A stretch of 64,000 nt of DNA. Source: Nocardioides lianchengensis (GTDB taxonomy: Bacteria > Actinomycetota > Actinomycetes > Propionibacteriales > Nocardioidaceae). Position numbers and translations under genes: made by a program. Shown in pieces: positions 17,782 to 26,445 of the stretch. The first letter of the stretch is position 1; the number at the start of each line of letters is the position of its first letter. The stretch spans positions 47,279 to 111,278 of the forward strand of contig NZ_FMZM01000004.1 in NCBI RefSeq assembly GCF_900101465.1, written 5' to 3'. A model generated the notes under the pieces. That model was not told the DNA's origin. It ran no database searches and saw only the letters and a program-made list of their open reading frames with translations.

Positions 17782-18656
17782 GGGCTCCCCGGGGCGAGGT
17801 CCTCGGCCAGGGTCGGACCGGTGGGCGCCCAGCCCAGCAGCTCCTGCGTGAGCACGCTCGAGGCCGGGGCGTCCATCGCGAACATCCGGCCGATCCAGCC
17901 CAGCTCGTCGGGATCCGCGACCGGGCCGACGGGCAGACCGAGACCCGCGCCGACCAGCTCGGCGATCGTGCGGTGACTGACCGCCTCCTCGCCGACGGCG
18001 TGCAGCACCGAGCCGGCTGGGGCCGACTCGACCGCCAGCCGGAAGAGGCGGGCCGCATCGCTGCGGTGCACGGCGTTCCAGCGGCCGCTGCCGTCGCCGG
18101 GGTAGCCCGACTCGCCCCGCTCGCGGGCGGCCGCGACCAGCGCGGCCACGAAGCCGTGGTCGCCGGCGCCGTGCACGGTCGGTGAGAGCCGGACGACGGA
18201 CCCCCGGACCCCGCGCTCGGCGGCGGCCCGGACCAGGTCGGCGGTCTCCGCGCGCGGGTGCCGCGGACCGGAGAGCCCGTCCCGCTCGGTCGCGGGTCGA
18301 TCGGTGGGGCCGAGGCCGAGGGTGCCGCTGGCGATGGCCAGCGCCTTGCCGGTGCCGGCCAGGGCGTCCACGAAGGCCTCGATCGCCGCCCGGTCGGCCT
18401 GCAACGCGGGCGTCATGTCCGAGAAGTCGTCGTGGATGAAGGCCAGGTGGACGACGGCGTCGGCCTCCTGCGCCCCGGACCGCAGGGCGTCGAGGTCGGC
18501 GAGCTCGCCGCGCCGTACCTCGGCACCGGCGGCGACGAGAGCGCCGGCCGAGGAGTCGGAGCGGGCGAGCGCGACGACCTGGTGGCCGGCGCCGAGGAGC
18601 TCGGGGACGACGGCGGAGCCGATGAAGCCGCTGCCGCCGGTGACGAAGACACGCAT
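17769..18656 (-). CDS. Atypical SDR / NAD-dependent epimerase family protein
   Basis: A 295-residue extended/atypical SDR opening with FVTGGSGFIGSAVV (NAD(P)-binding) and carrying VVHLAF; the usual YxxxK is not evident, as in the atypical SDR5 subgroup. Function unknown. It is transcribed divergently from a TetR gene with two matching operators in the gap, so it is probably the repressor's target. Confidence 0.82.
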   Translation of the reverse strand: MRVFVTGGSGFIGSAVVPELLGAGHQVVALARSDSSAGALVAAGAEVRRGELADLDALRSGAQEADAVVHLAFIHDDFSDMTPALQADRAAIEAFVDALAGTGKALAIASGTLGLGPTDRPATERDGLSGPRHPRAETADLVRAAAERGVRGSVVRLSPTVHGAGDHGFVAALVAAARERGESGYPGDGSGRWNAVHRSDAARLFRLAVESAPAGSVLHAVGEEAVSHRTIAELVGAGLGLPVGPVADPDELGWIGRMFAMDAPASSVLTQELLGWAPTGPTLAEDLAPGSPYFG

Positions 18657-18676
18657 GGTGGAACCTCCGGGAGAGT

Positions 18677-18695
18677 GATGTCAGGTGCTGACATC
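18677..18695. promoter_or_regulatory. TetR operator 1 (GATGTCAG-N3-CTGACATC)
   Basis: Perfect 8-bp inverted repeat with a 3-bp spacer, in the divergent gap between the epimerase and TetR genes. It lies 20 bp from the epimerase start and shares its core with operator 2, 35 bp away centre to centre. Confidence 0.75.
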
Positions 18696-18712
18696 GACAC
18701 GGTAGCGCATCA

Positions 18713-18729
18713 ATGTCAGAACCTGACAT
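18713..18729. promoter_or_regulatory. TetR operator 2 (ATGTCAG-N3-CTGACAT)
   Basis: Perfect 7-bp inverted repeat with a 3-bp spacer, 16 bp before the TetR start. Same half-site as operator 1, so one dimeric repressor probably controls both divergent promoters. Confidence 0.75.
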
Positions 18730-18745
18730 CACGTAGGGTGGCGCC

Positions 18746-19306
18746 ATGGCTCGCTGGCAACCGGACGCGCGCGGACGGTTGATGGCCGCGGCCCTCGAGC
18801 TGTACGACGAGCGCGGGTTCGAGCAGACGACCGTGGCCGACATCGCCGAGCGGGCCGGCGTCACCGAGCGCACCTTCTTCCGGCACTTCGGCGACAAGCG
18901 CGAGGTGCTCTTCGACCGGGACGGCGGCCTGCAGACCGCCTTCGTGGAGGCCCTGGCCGCCGCCCCCGCGGACGCCGACGCCTGGACCGCGCTGGCCCCC
19001 GCACTCGACGCGGGCTGCGACTTCCTCGCCGACCGCCGCGACCACGCGCGCCGCCGCCAGCGCGTCATCGACGCGACCCCCGGACTGCAGGAGCGCGAGC
19101 TGCTGAAGCTGGCGGCCCTGACCGCGGCCCTGACCGCGGGCCTGCGCGGGCGCGGGCTTTCCGAGCTGGCGGCCGGAGTCGCGGCCGAGGCCGTCGTGGG
19201 GGCGTTCCGGGTCGCCTTCACCCGCTGGATCGACCCCGCCGAGGACCGCGACCTCCGCACCGTCGGGCGGGCCGCGCTGGCCGAGCTGCGCGCGGTCGTG
19301 TCCTAG
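18746..19306 (+). CDS. TetR-family transcriptional regulator
   Basis: A 186-residue repressor: N-terminal HTH (TTVADIAERAGVTERTFFRHFGDK, residues about 28-52, here spanning the recognition helix TERTFFRHF) and an all-helical ligand domain. It probably represses itself and the divergent epimerase through the two operators in between. Its stop overlaps the convergent RNase H gene by 4 nt. Confidence 0.88.
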   Translation: MARWQPDARGRLMAAALELYDERGFEQTTVADIAERAGVTERTFFRHFGDKREVLFDRDGGLQTAFVEALAAAPADADAWTALAPALDAGCDFLADRRDHARRRQRVIDATPGLQERELLKLAALTAALTAGLRGRGLSELAAGVAAEAVVGAFRVAFTRWIDPAEDRDLRTVGRAALAELRAVVS

Positions 19307-19842
19307 AAGAGCGCGTCGTCGTCCACCGGGCGCGCCGGCGGCGCCTCGGAGCGACCGGTGCTGCCGCCGTCCTTCGCGGCCGCGACCGCGAGCCGGTCGA
19401 CCAGGTCGTTCATCCGGTTGCCGGAGTGGCCCTTGACCCACTGGAAGGCCACGTCGCCGCGGGCCTCGACCAGGTCGACGAAGGGCTCCCACAGGTCGCG
19501 GTTGGCGACCGGCTGGCGGGCGCTGTTGGTCCAGCCGCGGGAGCGCCAGCCCTTCCACCAGGCGTCGCGGAAGCAGTTCACGACGTACGTCGAGTCGCTC
19601 ACCACGAGCAGCGGACCGTCGAGCGAGCGGACCGCCTGGTAGGCGGCCATCACCTCCATCCGCTGGTTGGTCGAGGGCGCCTCGGCGCCGCTGGCCCAGA
19701 CCGCCTCGTCGAGCGCCCACGCCCAGCCGCCCGGCCCCGGGTTGCCGGCGCACGCGCCGTCGGTGAACACCTCGCGCGCCCCCTCGGGCACGGGCATGGC
19801 GGGCTTGGCGGGGCGGGAGGTACGGCGGGTCCGGGGCGGCAT
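19303..19842 (-). CDS. rnhA: Ribonuclease HI
   Basis: This 179-residue enzyme cleaves the RNA strand of RNA-DNA hybrids. The catalytic carboxylates are present: Asp in FTDGACAGNPGPGGWA, Glu in QRMEVMAA, Asp in VVSDSTYV and Asp in MNDLVDRLA. QWVKGHSGN is the typical near-C-terminal loop. It has a short Arg/Pro/Lys-rich N-terminal extension and an acidic Pro-rich tail. ATG at 19842. Confidence 0.92.
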   Translation of the reverse strand: MPPRTRRTSRPAKPAMPVPEGAREVFTDGACAGNPGPGGWAWALDEAVWASGAEAPSTNQRMEVMAAYQAVRSLDGPLLVVSDSTYVVNCFRDAWWKGWRSRGWTNSARQPVANRDLWEPFVDLVEARGDVAFQWVKGHSGNRMNDLVDRLAVAAAKDGGSTGRSEAPPARPVDDDALF

Positions 19843-19880
19843 GGCCGACACCCTCACACATGGCGCCGACGGGGCCGCGC

Positions 19881-20720
19881 TCAGGTGAGCGTGGGAGCGC
19901 CGAGGACCGCGAGCAGCTGCAGCCTCTCGTGGCTCTCGCTGCCCGGGGCGGCGGTGTAGACGAGCAGGTGGTGGCCCTGGTCGGGGTCGATCAGGGTCTG
20001 GCAGCTCAGCTCCAGCAGGCCGACCTCGGGGTGGACGACGCGCTTGACGTCGCCGGGCCGGAGGCCGACCTCGTGGAGCTGCCACAGGTCCCGGAACTCC
20101 TCGCTCCGCTCGAGCAGCAGGTCGGCGAGCTGCGCGGCCCGTGAGCCGGGTCCGCGGGCGGCGACGATCTCGCGGAGACCGGAGGCGTAGAGCCGGGAGT
20201 ACGACGCGTGTTCCTCCGGCGGGCGCAGCTCGCGCGCGGCGGGGTCGGTGAACCAGCGGTAGCCGAGGCTGCGCGCCGGACCGGCGTACCCGGTCGTGTC
20301 GCCGGTGAGGGCGACGCCCAGCGGGGTCTGGCGCAGCGTCTCGCCGAGCTCGGTGACGACCTCGGCGGGGGTGTCGACGAGCCGGTCCAGGATCCGCAGC
20401 AGCCCGGGGCTGACGTGCTCGCTGGTGCCGCCGCGGGCCGGGGGCCGGTGCCCGGCCAGCCGGAACAGGTGGTCGCGCTCGTCGAGAGAGAGGTGCAGGC
20501 CCTGGGCGATCGAGGCGATCATCTGCTCCGACGGCTGCGGGCCGCGCTCGCGCTCGATCCGGGCGTAGTAGTCGGTCGACATGTGGCACAGGACCGCGAC
20601 CTCCTCACGCCGCAGCCCCGCCGTACGACGGCGCCGGCCGCGGGGCAGCCCGACGTCCTCCGGCTGCAGGGACTCGCGACGGTGGCGGAGGAACTCGGCC
20701 AGCCCGGCTCGATCGATCAC
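19881..20720 (-). CDS. XRE-family regulator with MmyB-like ligand-binding domain
   Basis: A 279-residue regulator: N-terminal HTH with the typical [20 protein letters not shown] of the MmyB group (residues 32-51) and a C-terminal PAS-like ligand domain ending in the characteristic [14 protein letters not shown] stretch and VYTAAPGS. Family members usually control an adjacent oxidoreductase, and here an SDR gene is divergent 108 bp away. GTG start at 20720. Confidence 0.88.
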   Translation of the reverse strand: MIDRAGLAEFLRHRRESLQPEDVGLPRGRRRRTAGLRREEVAVLCHMSTDYYARIERERGPQPSEQMIASIAQGLHLSLDERDHLFRLAGHRPPARGGTSEHVSPGLLRILDRLVDTPAEVVTELGETLRQTPLGVALTGDTTGYAGPARSLGYRWFTDPAARELRPPEEHASYSRLYASGLREIVAARGPGSRAAQLADLLLERSEEFRDLWQLHEVGLRPGDVKRVVHPEVGLLELSCQTLIDPDQGHHLLVYTAAPGSESHERLQLLAVLGAPTLT

Positions 20721-20828
20721 CCCACCTTCCTACCGTCTCGCGGATCGCCCAGCCACGGATCGTCAGGCCGTGGTTGCGGTCGCCGGGGCGACGCAGGCTC
20801 GTGGCACACCCCGACCCGAGGAGCACCC

Positions 20829-21749
20829 ATGCCCGACCCGACCGTCCCCGATCTCACCGGCCGCCGCGTCGTCCTCACCGGCGGGAGCGACGGCGTCGGC
20901 CTCGGCCTGGCCGCCCGGTTCGCCGCCGCGGGCGCGGACCTGGTCCTGCCCGTCCGCAACCCGACCAAGGGCGAGGCGGCGCTCGCCCGGATCCGCGAGC
21001 AGCACCCGGACGCGCAGGTCTCGCTGCGCGAGCTCGACCTGTCGTCCCTGGCCTCGGTCGCGCGGCTCGGCGCGGCGCTGCAGGAGGAGGGCGCGCCGAT
21101 CCACGTCCTCGTGAACAACGCCGGGGTGATGACCCCACCCAGCCGTCGGACGACGGAGGACGGGTTCGAGCTGCAGCTGGGCACCAACCACCTCGGCCAC
21201 GCCGCCCTGGTCGGCCACCTGCTGCCGCTGCTCCGCGCCGGGCGGGCCCGGGTCACCTCGCAGGTCAGCGTCGCCGCGGCGCGGCACGGGGTGCACTGGG
21301 AGGACCTGCAGTGGGAGCGCGGCTATCACGGCGGCCGGGCCTACGCGCAGTCCAAGATCGCCCAGGGGCTCTTCGGCCTCGAGCTCGACCGCCGCAGCCG
21401 GGCCGCGGGCTGGGGCGTCAGCAGCAACCTCTCGCACCCCGGGGTCACGCCGACCAACCTGCTCGCCGCGCAGCCCGGGATGGGCCGTTCGCGCGACACC
21501 GGCTCGGTGCGCCTCATCAGGCTGCTGTCGCGGATCGGCCTGACCGGCACCGTCGCGACCGCCCTGCAGCCGTCCCTGCTGGCCGCGACCGCACCGGACG
21601 CCGGCGGCCGGTTCTTCGGCCCCAGCGGGCTGGGCGGCCTGCGCGGGGCACCGGCCGAGCAGGAGCCCTACCCGCCGCTGCGCGACCCGGCCGAGGCCGC
21701 CCGGGTCTGGGAGGTCACCCAGGAGCTGACCGGGGTCAGCCTCGGCTGA
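20829..21749 (+). CDS. SDR-family oxidoreductase
   Basis: A 306-residue SDR with [11 protein letters not shown] cofactor loop, NNAGVM and catalytic YAQSK; the long C-terminus is typical of the retinol dehydrogenase/WWOX-like group. ATG at 20829 follows GAGGAG. Likely regulated by the divergent MmyB-type protein. Its 3' end overlaps the convergent TetR gene by 14 nt. Confidence 0.85.
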   Translation: MPDPTVPDLTGRRVVLTGGSDGVGLGLAARFAAAGADLVLPVRNPTKGEAALARIREQHPDAQVSLRELDLSSLASVARLGAALQEEGAPIHVLVNNAGVMTPPSRRTTEDGFELQLGTNHLGHAALVGHLLPLLRAGRARVTSQVSVAAARHGVHWEDLQWERGYHGGRAYAQSKIAQGLFGLELDRRSRAAGWGVSSNLSHPGVTPTNLLAAQPGMGRSRDTGSVRLIRLLSRIGLTGTVATALQPSLLAATAPDAGGRFFGPSGLGGLRGAPAEQEPYPPLRDPAEAARVWEVTQELTGVSLG

Positions 21750-22314
21750 CCCCGTCGAGGGCCTCGGCGGTCAGCTCGTGCAGGGTGCGACCGGTCTCCC
21801 GGGTCAGCCAGTGCTCGTAGGCGTGCTCGGCCGCGGCCAGCGCGACCCGCACCCGCAGCCCGGGCTCCAGGTCGGCCTCGGCGTCCAGGCCGAGGCGCTC
21901 GGCGACCAGCACCACCAGCCGGGCGCGCTCGTCGTCGTCGAGCAGCGAGGCCCGTCGTACCCGGGCGGGGGCGGAGGCCATGGCCCGGCGCCAGAGCGCG
22001 ATGGTCTCGGTCTCGTCGGCGAACTGCTCGGTACGGCGCAGGATCGCGGCCGCCAGCGCGGCCGGGACCGGCTCGTCGGCGGGCCGCTCGGCGAAGTTCT
22101 CGACGATCGCGGCCCGGCCGACGCGGAGCGTGCCGACGAGCAACTGGTCCTTGCTGCGGACGTGGCGGAAGAGCGTCGAGAGCGAGATGCCGGCCGCGGC
22201 CGCGATCTCGTCCACGGGCACCGCGTCGAAGCCGCGCTCGGCGAAGAGGGTCAGCGCCACCCGGTCGACGTGGGCGCGGAGGTCGGCGCGCTGGCGCTCG
22301 CGGAGTCCGGTCAC
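21736..22314 (-). CDS. TetR-family transcriptional regulator (module B)
   Basis: A 192-residue TetR protein with [23 protein letters not shown]. Its GTG overlaps the upstream SDR stop (GTGA), so it is the third gene of the module B operon and probably controls that operon and the divergent thioesterase through the inverted repeat at 24172-24198. Confidence 0.85.
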   Translation of the reverse strand: MTGLRERQRADLRAHVDRVALTLFAERGFDAVPVDEIAAAAGISLSTLFRHVRSKDQLLVGTLRVGRAAIVENFAERPADEPVPAALAAAILRRTEQFADETETIALWRRAMASAPARVRRASLLDDDERARLVVLVAERLGLDAEADLEPGLRVRVALAAAEHAYEHWLTRETGRTLHELTAEALDGVSRG

Positions 22315-23111
22315 GCCGGCTCCAGCGGCGGCACGGGTACGGCGATCGCCGGCGCCTCGACTCCCCCGTCGACCTGGAGCACCTTGCCGGTGACCCACGC
22401 GGAGGCCGGCGAGGCGAGGTAGAGCGCCGCGCAGGCGATGTCGAGCGGCTGGCCGGGGCGACGCATGGGCGTGCCGGCGACGTACTCCTCGCGCAGCGCG
22501 TCGTCGGTCAGCACGACGTCGAGGCCCTTGGTGGCGACGCCGCCGACGCTGATCGCGTTGACCCGGACCCGTGGGGCGAGCTCGGAGGCCAGGTTGCGGG
22601 TCATCATGTTCAGCGCCGCCTTGGCGGTGCCGTAGGCGACGAACGCGGTCTGCACCATGTCGGAGGAGCGCGACGACACGTTCACGATCGCTCCCTCCCC
22701 CACGGTGTCGACCATCGCCCGGGCGGCGGCCTGGCTGAGCAGGAACGGCGAGGTGACGTTGAAGCGCAGCGCCTTCTCGAACATCCGCTCGCTGGTCGCC
22801 ATCGCCGGGCGCGGGCCGGTGCCGCCGGCGTTGTTGACCAGCACGTCGAGGCGGCCGTACGTCGTGACCGCCTGCGCGACGAGGCGGTGCAGCTGCTCGG
22901 TCTCCATCACGTCGGTCTCGACGACGTGCGCGCGCCGGCCGGTGGCCTCGACCTCGGCGGCGACCTGCTCCAGGTCGGCCAGGGTGCGCGAGGCGAGGAC
23001 GACGTCGGCGCCCGCCTCGGCGAGGCCGACCGCGATGCCGCGGCCGATGCCCTGGCTGGCCCCGGTCACGACCGCGACCTTCCCGTCGAGGCGGAACTGG
23101 TCGAGGATCAC
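22311..23111 (-). CDS. Short-chain dehydrogenase/reductase (module B)
   Basis: A 266-residue classical SDR: TGASQGIGRG, NNAGG, catalytic YGTAK, C-terminal VDGG. Close in length, motifs and N-terminus (ILDQF versus ILDRF) to the module A SDR at 13768. GTG at 23111 preceded by GGAGGTGG and overlapping the upstream stop by 4 nt. Confidence 0.88.
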   Translation of the reverse strand: MILDQFRLDGKVAVVTGASQGIGRGIAVGLAEAGADVVLASRTLADLEQVAAEVEATGRRAHVVETDVMETEQLHRLVAQAVTTYGRLDVLVNNAGGTGPRPAMATSERMFEKALRFNVTSPFLLSQAAARAMVDTVGEGAIVNVSSRSSDMVQTAFVAYGTAKAALNMMTRNLASELAPRVRVNAISVGGVATKGLDVVLTDDALREEYVAGTPMRRPGQPLDIACAALYLASPASAWVTGKVLQVDGGVEAPAIAVPVPPLEPA

Positions 23112-24166
23112 CTGCCCACCTCCGGCGCGGCGCGGCCGGCGATCAGGGGCAGGTCGAGGTAGGTCTTCACGCCGGGCGCCGCCGCGACGACGTACGGGAT
23201 CGAGCTGACGCAGTGGTTGGCGGTCGAGACCACGCCGGGGTTGCGGACCAGGCCGGCGGCGACCGACTCGGGCTGCAGGCCCTTGAAGGTCAGCAGCACC
23301 GTCGGGTCGCCGGTGACCTCGACCTCGAACCGCTCGCCCTCGGGGCCGAAGGTCCAGCCGGGATCGAGGTCCTCCTCGCCCATCAGCCAGTTCACGGCGG
23401 CGGTGACGACCGGCTCGCCGTCGACCAGCGCGTCCCAGTGGAAGCGGCGGGCGGCGACCTGGCCGGGCTGGATGACGCCGATCGGGGTGTCGATCGGCTT
23501 CGCCGCGACCGCGACCTCCTGGGTGGTGCGGATGTCGTGGCCGGCCGCGAAGCCCATCTCGGCGACGACCATCCGCACCGACGCCTTGAACCCGCCGGAG
23601 AGCAGGCCGGCCATCGGGCTGTCGTACGCCTCCTGGGGCGTGCCGCCGAAGCCCATCACGTGCCGGACGACGTCGGGGGCGTTGTAGGTGCGGATGTCGG
23701 AGAACTCCTCCGCGCGCACGTGAGTGACCCGCTGCGAGAGCGAGCTGGCCATCAGCGGGAACCGCTCGGTGATGCCGCCGGGATGGATGCCGGTGCCGTG
23801 CAGCGTCGTACCGGCCTCGGCGCAGGCGGCCTCGATGCCGACCACGCGCTCGGGATTGGGGTAGATCCAGCCGACGGGGGTGACGACGTTCTTGCCCGAG
23901 CGCAGCAGGGCGATCACCTCGTCGTCGTTCGGTACGAGCGGCGAGTAGACGACGACGTCGGCCTCGGTCGCGAGGATCTCGTCCTTGCTGGTCGTGGCCG
24001 CGACGCCGAGCGGGTCGCCGCCGATCAGCTCGCCGACGTCCTTCCCGTGCTTGGCGTCGCTGTGCACCCAGCACCCGACGAGCTCGAGGTCGGGGTGCGC
24101 GAGCACGCCTTGGATGGCGGCGACGCCGACGCCGCCGGTCGCCCACTGGATCACCTTGATGGTCAT
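23108..24166 (-). CDS. Dihydrodipicolinate-reductase-like NAD(P)-binding protein (module B)
   Basis: A 352-residue paralogue of the module A protein: IKVIQWATGGVGVAAIQG Rossmann start, [20 protein letters not shown] (module A has [20 protein letters not shown]), NVVTPVGWIYPN and GTGIHPGGITERFP. Probably an NAD(P)-dependent reductase or dehydrogenase acting with the coupled SDR. The substrate is unknown. Confidence 0.8.
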   Translation of the reverse strand: MTIKVIQWATGGVGVAAIQGVLAHPDLELVGCWVHSDAKHGKDVGELIGGDPLGVAATTSKDEILATEADVVVYSPLVPNDDEVIALLRSGKNVVTPVGWIYPNPERVVGIEAACAEAGTTLHGTGIHPGGITERFPLMASSLSQRVTHVRAEEFSDIRTYNAPDVVRHVMGFGGTPQEAYDSPMAGLLSGGFKASVRMVVAEMGFAAGHDIRTTQEVAVAAKPIDTPIGVIQPGQVAARRFHWDALVDGEPVVTAAVNWLMGEEDLDPGWTFGPEGERFEVEVTGDPTVLLTFKGLQPESVAAGLVRNPGVVSTANHCVSSIPYVVAAAPGVKTYLDLPLIAGRAAPEVGR

Positions 24167-24171
24167 GGGGT

Positions 24172-24198
24172 CAGTGACCTCGATCGTGGGAGTCACTG
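24172..24198. promoter_or_regulatory. Inverted repeat CAGTGAC-N13-GTCACTG in divergent promoter
   Basis: Perfect 7-bp arms lie 5 bp upstream of the module B start and 38 bp upstream of the thioesterase start. A TTGACA-like -35 for the leftward operon overlaps the right arm on the minus strand. Likely operator for the TetR protein encoded in module B. Confidence 0.5.
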
Positions 24199-24236
24199 TC
24201 AAGATCGAAGTGGCTGTCATGTGGCACCCTCCGGCC

Positions 24237-24902
24237 ATGAGCAGCCCGGCCCACCACGTCGCGTACTTCCCGGTCGAGGACCTGCCCACCGAGGAGGTCG
24301 ATCGCCAGGAGGAGCTGTACGGCGGGCTCGCCGACGCGGTCCGCGCGCTGGTCGACCTGGCCCTCGACGTGGACGCCCCGCCGGTCGTCCTCGCCTCTGC
24401 CCAGGCGTCGCTGGAGGCGGTGACGGCCTCGCTGCGGGTGGCCCAGACCGACGGTCCGCTGGGGGTTCGGCACAACGGTCGGGGCCGGACCTGGAGCTGG
24501 GGCAACGCGGTCATCGGGCCCCGCAACGCGACCGCGCCGCCGCTCGTCGTCGAGCGGCCGGACCCGTCGGGTCCCTGCACGGCCTCGGTCGTGCTCGGTC
24601 CCGCTCACCAGGACGAGCCGGGCGTCCTGCACCCCGGCGCGGCCGCAAAGATGCTCGACCACCTGATGGGCGTGGTCGCCGCCGACGGGCGCCGGCTGAC
24701 CATGACCGGCCGGCTGACCCTCACCCACCACCGGCCGACCCCGCTCGGTCCGGTGTCGCTGGCCGGCTGGATCTCGGGCGAGGAGGGCAGCAAGGTCTTC
24801 GTGCACGCCGAGCTGTCCGACGCCGACGGGGTCAGCGTCGAGGCGGACGTGGTGTTCGTGATCCCGCGCTGGGCGCGGGAGGCCTCTACCGACGCTGGTT
24901 GA
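24237..24902 (+). CDS. Thioesterase-superfamily (hot-dog fold) protein
   Basis: A 221-residue protein whose second half resembles the PaaI/4HBT hot-dog thioesterases (GVLHPGAAAKMLDHLMGVVA, then LTMTGRLTLTHHRPTPLG). It would hydrolyse an acyl-CoA. An in-frame ATG six codons upstream (24219) is an alternative start; neither has a strong ribosome site. The TGA stop lies within the following inverted repeat. Divergent from module B and probably co-regulated. Confidence 0.7.
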   Translation: MSSPAHHVAYFPVEDLPTEEVDRQEELYGGLADAVRALVDLALDVDAPPVVLASAQASLEAVTASLRVAQTDGPLGVRHNGRGRTWSWGNAVIGPRNATAPPLVVERPDPSGPCTASVVLGPAHQDEPGVLHPGAAAKMLDHLMGVVAADGRRLTMTGRLTLTHHRPTPLGPVSLAGWISGEEGSKVFVHAELSDADGVSVEADVVFVIPRWAREASTDAG

Positions 24903-25023
24903 GGTGCGAAGGCGCCCAGCGCCTGAGCCTCGAAACCCGTCTTGCCGACCTTCGGTCCCGATCGAGACCGAAGGTCGGGTCACCGGGTTTCGAGGCTCGC
25001 TTCGCTCACACCTCAACCAGCGT
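24892..25023. repeat. Long inverted repeat, TGGTTGAGGTGCGA family, copy 1
   Basis: ACGCTGGTTGAGGTG at the left end pairs with CACCTCAACCAGCGT at the right; inner arms GCCTCGAAACCCG and CGGGTTTCGAGGC also pair around a unique centre that itself holds a hairpin (GACCTTCGGTC / GACCGAAGGTC). Both flanking convergent genes have their TGA inside the outer arms. Related copies are at 54725-54859 and 62477-62628. Confidence 0.9.
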
Positions 25024-26438
25024 CAGGACAGGTACGCGAGCGCGCGCTGGGCGGCGCGGTAGCCGCACATGCCGTGCACGCCGGCGCCGGGGGGCGTGGC
25101 GGACGAGCAGAGAAACATGCCGGGGAGGCCTGCGTCGTACGGGTCCTGCTGGAGCGAGGGGCGCAGGACCAGCTGGCGCAGGTCGTTGGCCCCGCCCGCG
25201 ATGTCACCGCCCACGTAGTTGGGGTTGTACGACGCGTAGCCGGCCGGCGTGGTGACGTGGGTGGCGACGACGGTGTCGCGGAAGCCCGGCGCGAACCGCT
25301 CGACCTGGTCGAGGACGGCATCGGTCGCGTCGCCGTCGTACCCGTGGGGGACGTGGGCGTAGAGCCAGACCGGGTGCAGGTCGCCGGCGGAGCGGGTGGG
25401 GTCGGCGAGGTACTGCTGGCCGACCAGGACGAACGGCCGCTCCGGCATCCGGCCGCGCACGACGGCCGCCTCGGCCGCGGCGGTCTCGGCCGCCGACCCG
25501 CCCAGGTGGACGGTGCCGGCCCGACGGGCGTCGGGGTTGGTCCAGGGGATGCCGCCGCGGACGGCGAGGTCGAGCTTGTAGGCGCCGGGGCCGTAGCGCC
25601 ACCGGCGGTAGGCGCGGGCGCGACGGGTGGGCAGCCGGTCGCCGGCGATGCGGGCGAAGGCGTCCGGGGTGGTGTCGAAGAGGGCGGCGCGGGCGGGCGG
25701 CAGGTCGGCCAGCGAGCGGACGGTCACCCCGGTCTCGATCGTGCCGCCGAGCGAGCGCAGCAGCGAGGCGAGCGCGTCGGTGATCGCGCGTGAGCCGCCC
25801 TCGGCCACCGGCCAGCCGTGCGCGTGGCCGGCGGCGATGAGCATCGAGCCGACGGCGGCGGTGCCGAGCCCGGACAGCGGTCGGTACAGGTGCGCCGCGC
25901 ACCCGAGGAACAGCGCCTTCGCCTGCTCGGTCGAGAACCGCCGCGCGAGCAGCGTCGCGGGCAGCCCGGCGCGGAGGCCGAAGCTCGCCATCAGCAGCGG
26001 GTGGTCGGGCCAGCGGACGATCGGTCCCAGCACGTCCTGGGCGAGATCGTCGAGATGGTCGGCGAGGGGCTGGAAGGTCTGCAGCCACCGGCGCCCGTCC
26101 GCGCCCAGCCCGATCGCCGTCTGCGACAGCCGCTGGTGCATCACCCCCGCCGTGCCGTCGTCGAGCGGGTGCACCAGGTCGACCTCGGGATGCTTCCAGA
26201 CCAGGCCGTGGTCGGCGAGCGGCAGCGAGGAGAGGTACGGCGACGCCAGCGCGAACGGGTGGATCGCCGAGCAGACGTCGTGCAGCAGCCCCGGCTCGGT
26301 CAGCTCCGCGGTGCGGGTGCCGCCGCCGATCTCGTCGTACCCCTCGAGGACCTGGACGGCGTGGCCCTCCTGCGCGAGCGCGACGGCGGCGGCGAGCCCG
26401 TTGGGCCCCGAGCCGACGACGACCGCGTCGAGTGTCAT
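25023..26438 (-). CDS. FAD-dependent NAD(P)/FAD oxidoreductase, phytoene-desaturase-like
   Basis: A 471-residue flavoprotein with the dinucleotide motif VVVGSGPNGLAAAVALA at the N-terminus, an ATG motif-like IGGGTRT, and the C-terminal FAD-contact region GMFLCSSATPPGAGVHGMCG. It belongs to the CrtI-like NAD(P)/FAD family widespread in actinobacteria; the substrate is not predictable. ATG at 26438, 7 nt after the DUF3556 gene stop, so they form an operon. Confidence 0.82.
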   Translation of the reverse strand: MTLDAVVVGSGPNGLAAAVALAQEGHAVQVLEGYDEIGGGTRTAELTEPGLLHDVCSAIHPFALASPYLSSLPLADHGLVWKHPEVDLVHPLDDGTAGVMHQRLSQTAIGLGADGRRWLQTFQPLADHLDDLAQDVLGPIVRWPDHPLLMASFGLRAGLPATLLARRFSTEQAKALFLGCAAHLYRPLSGLGTAAVGSMLIAAGHAHGWPVAEGGSRAITDALASLLRSLGGTIETGVTVRSLADLPPARAALFDTTPDAFARIAGDRLPTRRARAYRRWRYGPGAYKLDLAVRGGIPWTNPDARRAGTVHLGGSAAETAAAEAAVVRGRMPERPFVLVGQQYLADPTRSAGDLHPVWLYAHVPHGYDGDATDAVLDQVERFAPGFRDTVVATHVTTPAGYASYNPNYVGGDIAGGANDLRQLVLRPSLQQDPYDAGLPGMFLCSSATPPGAGVHGMCGYRAAQRALAYLS

Positions 26439-26445
26439 GCGTCGA

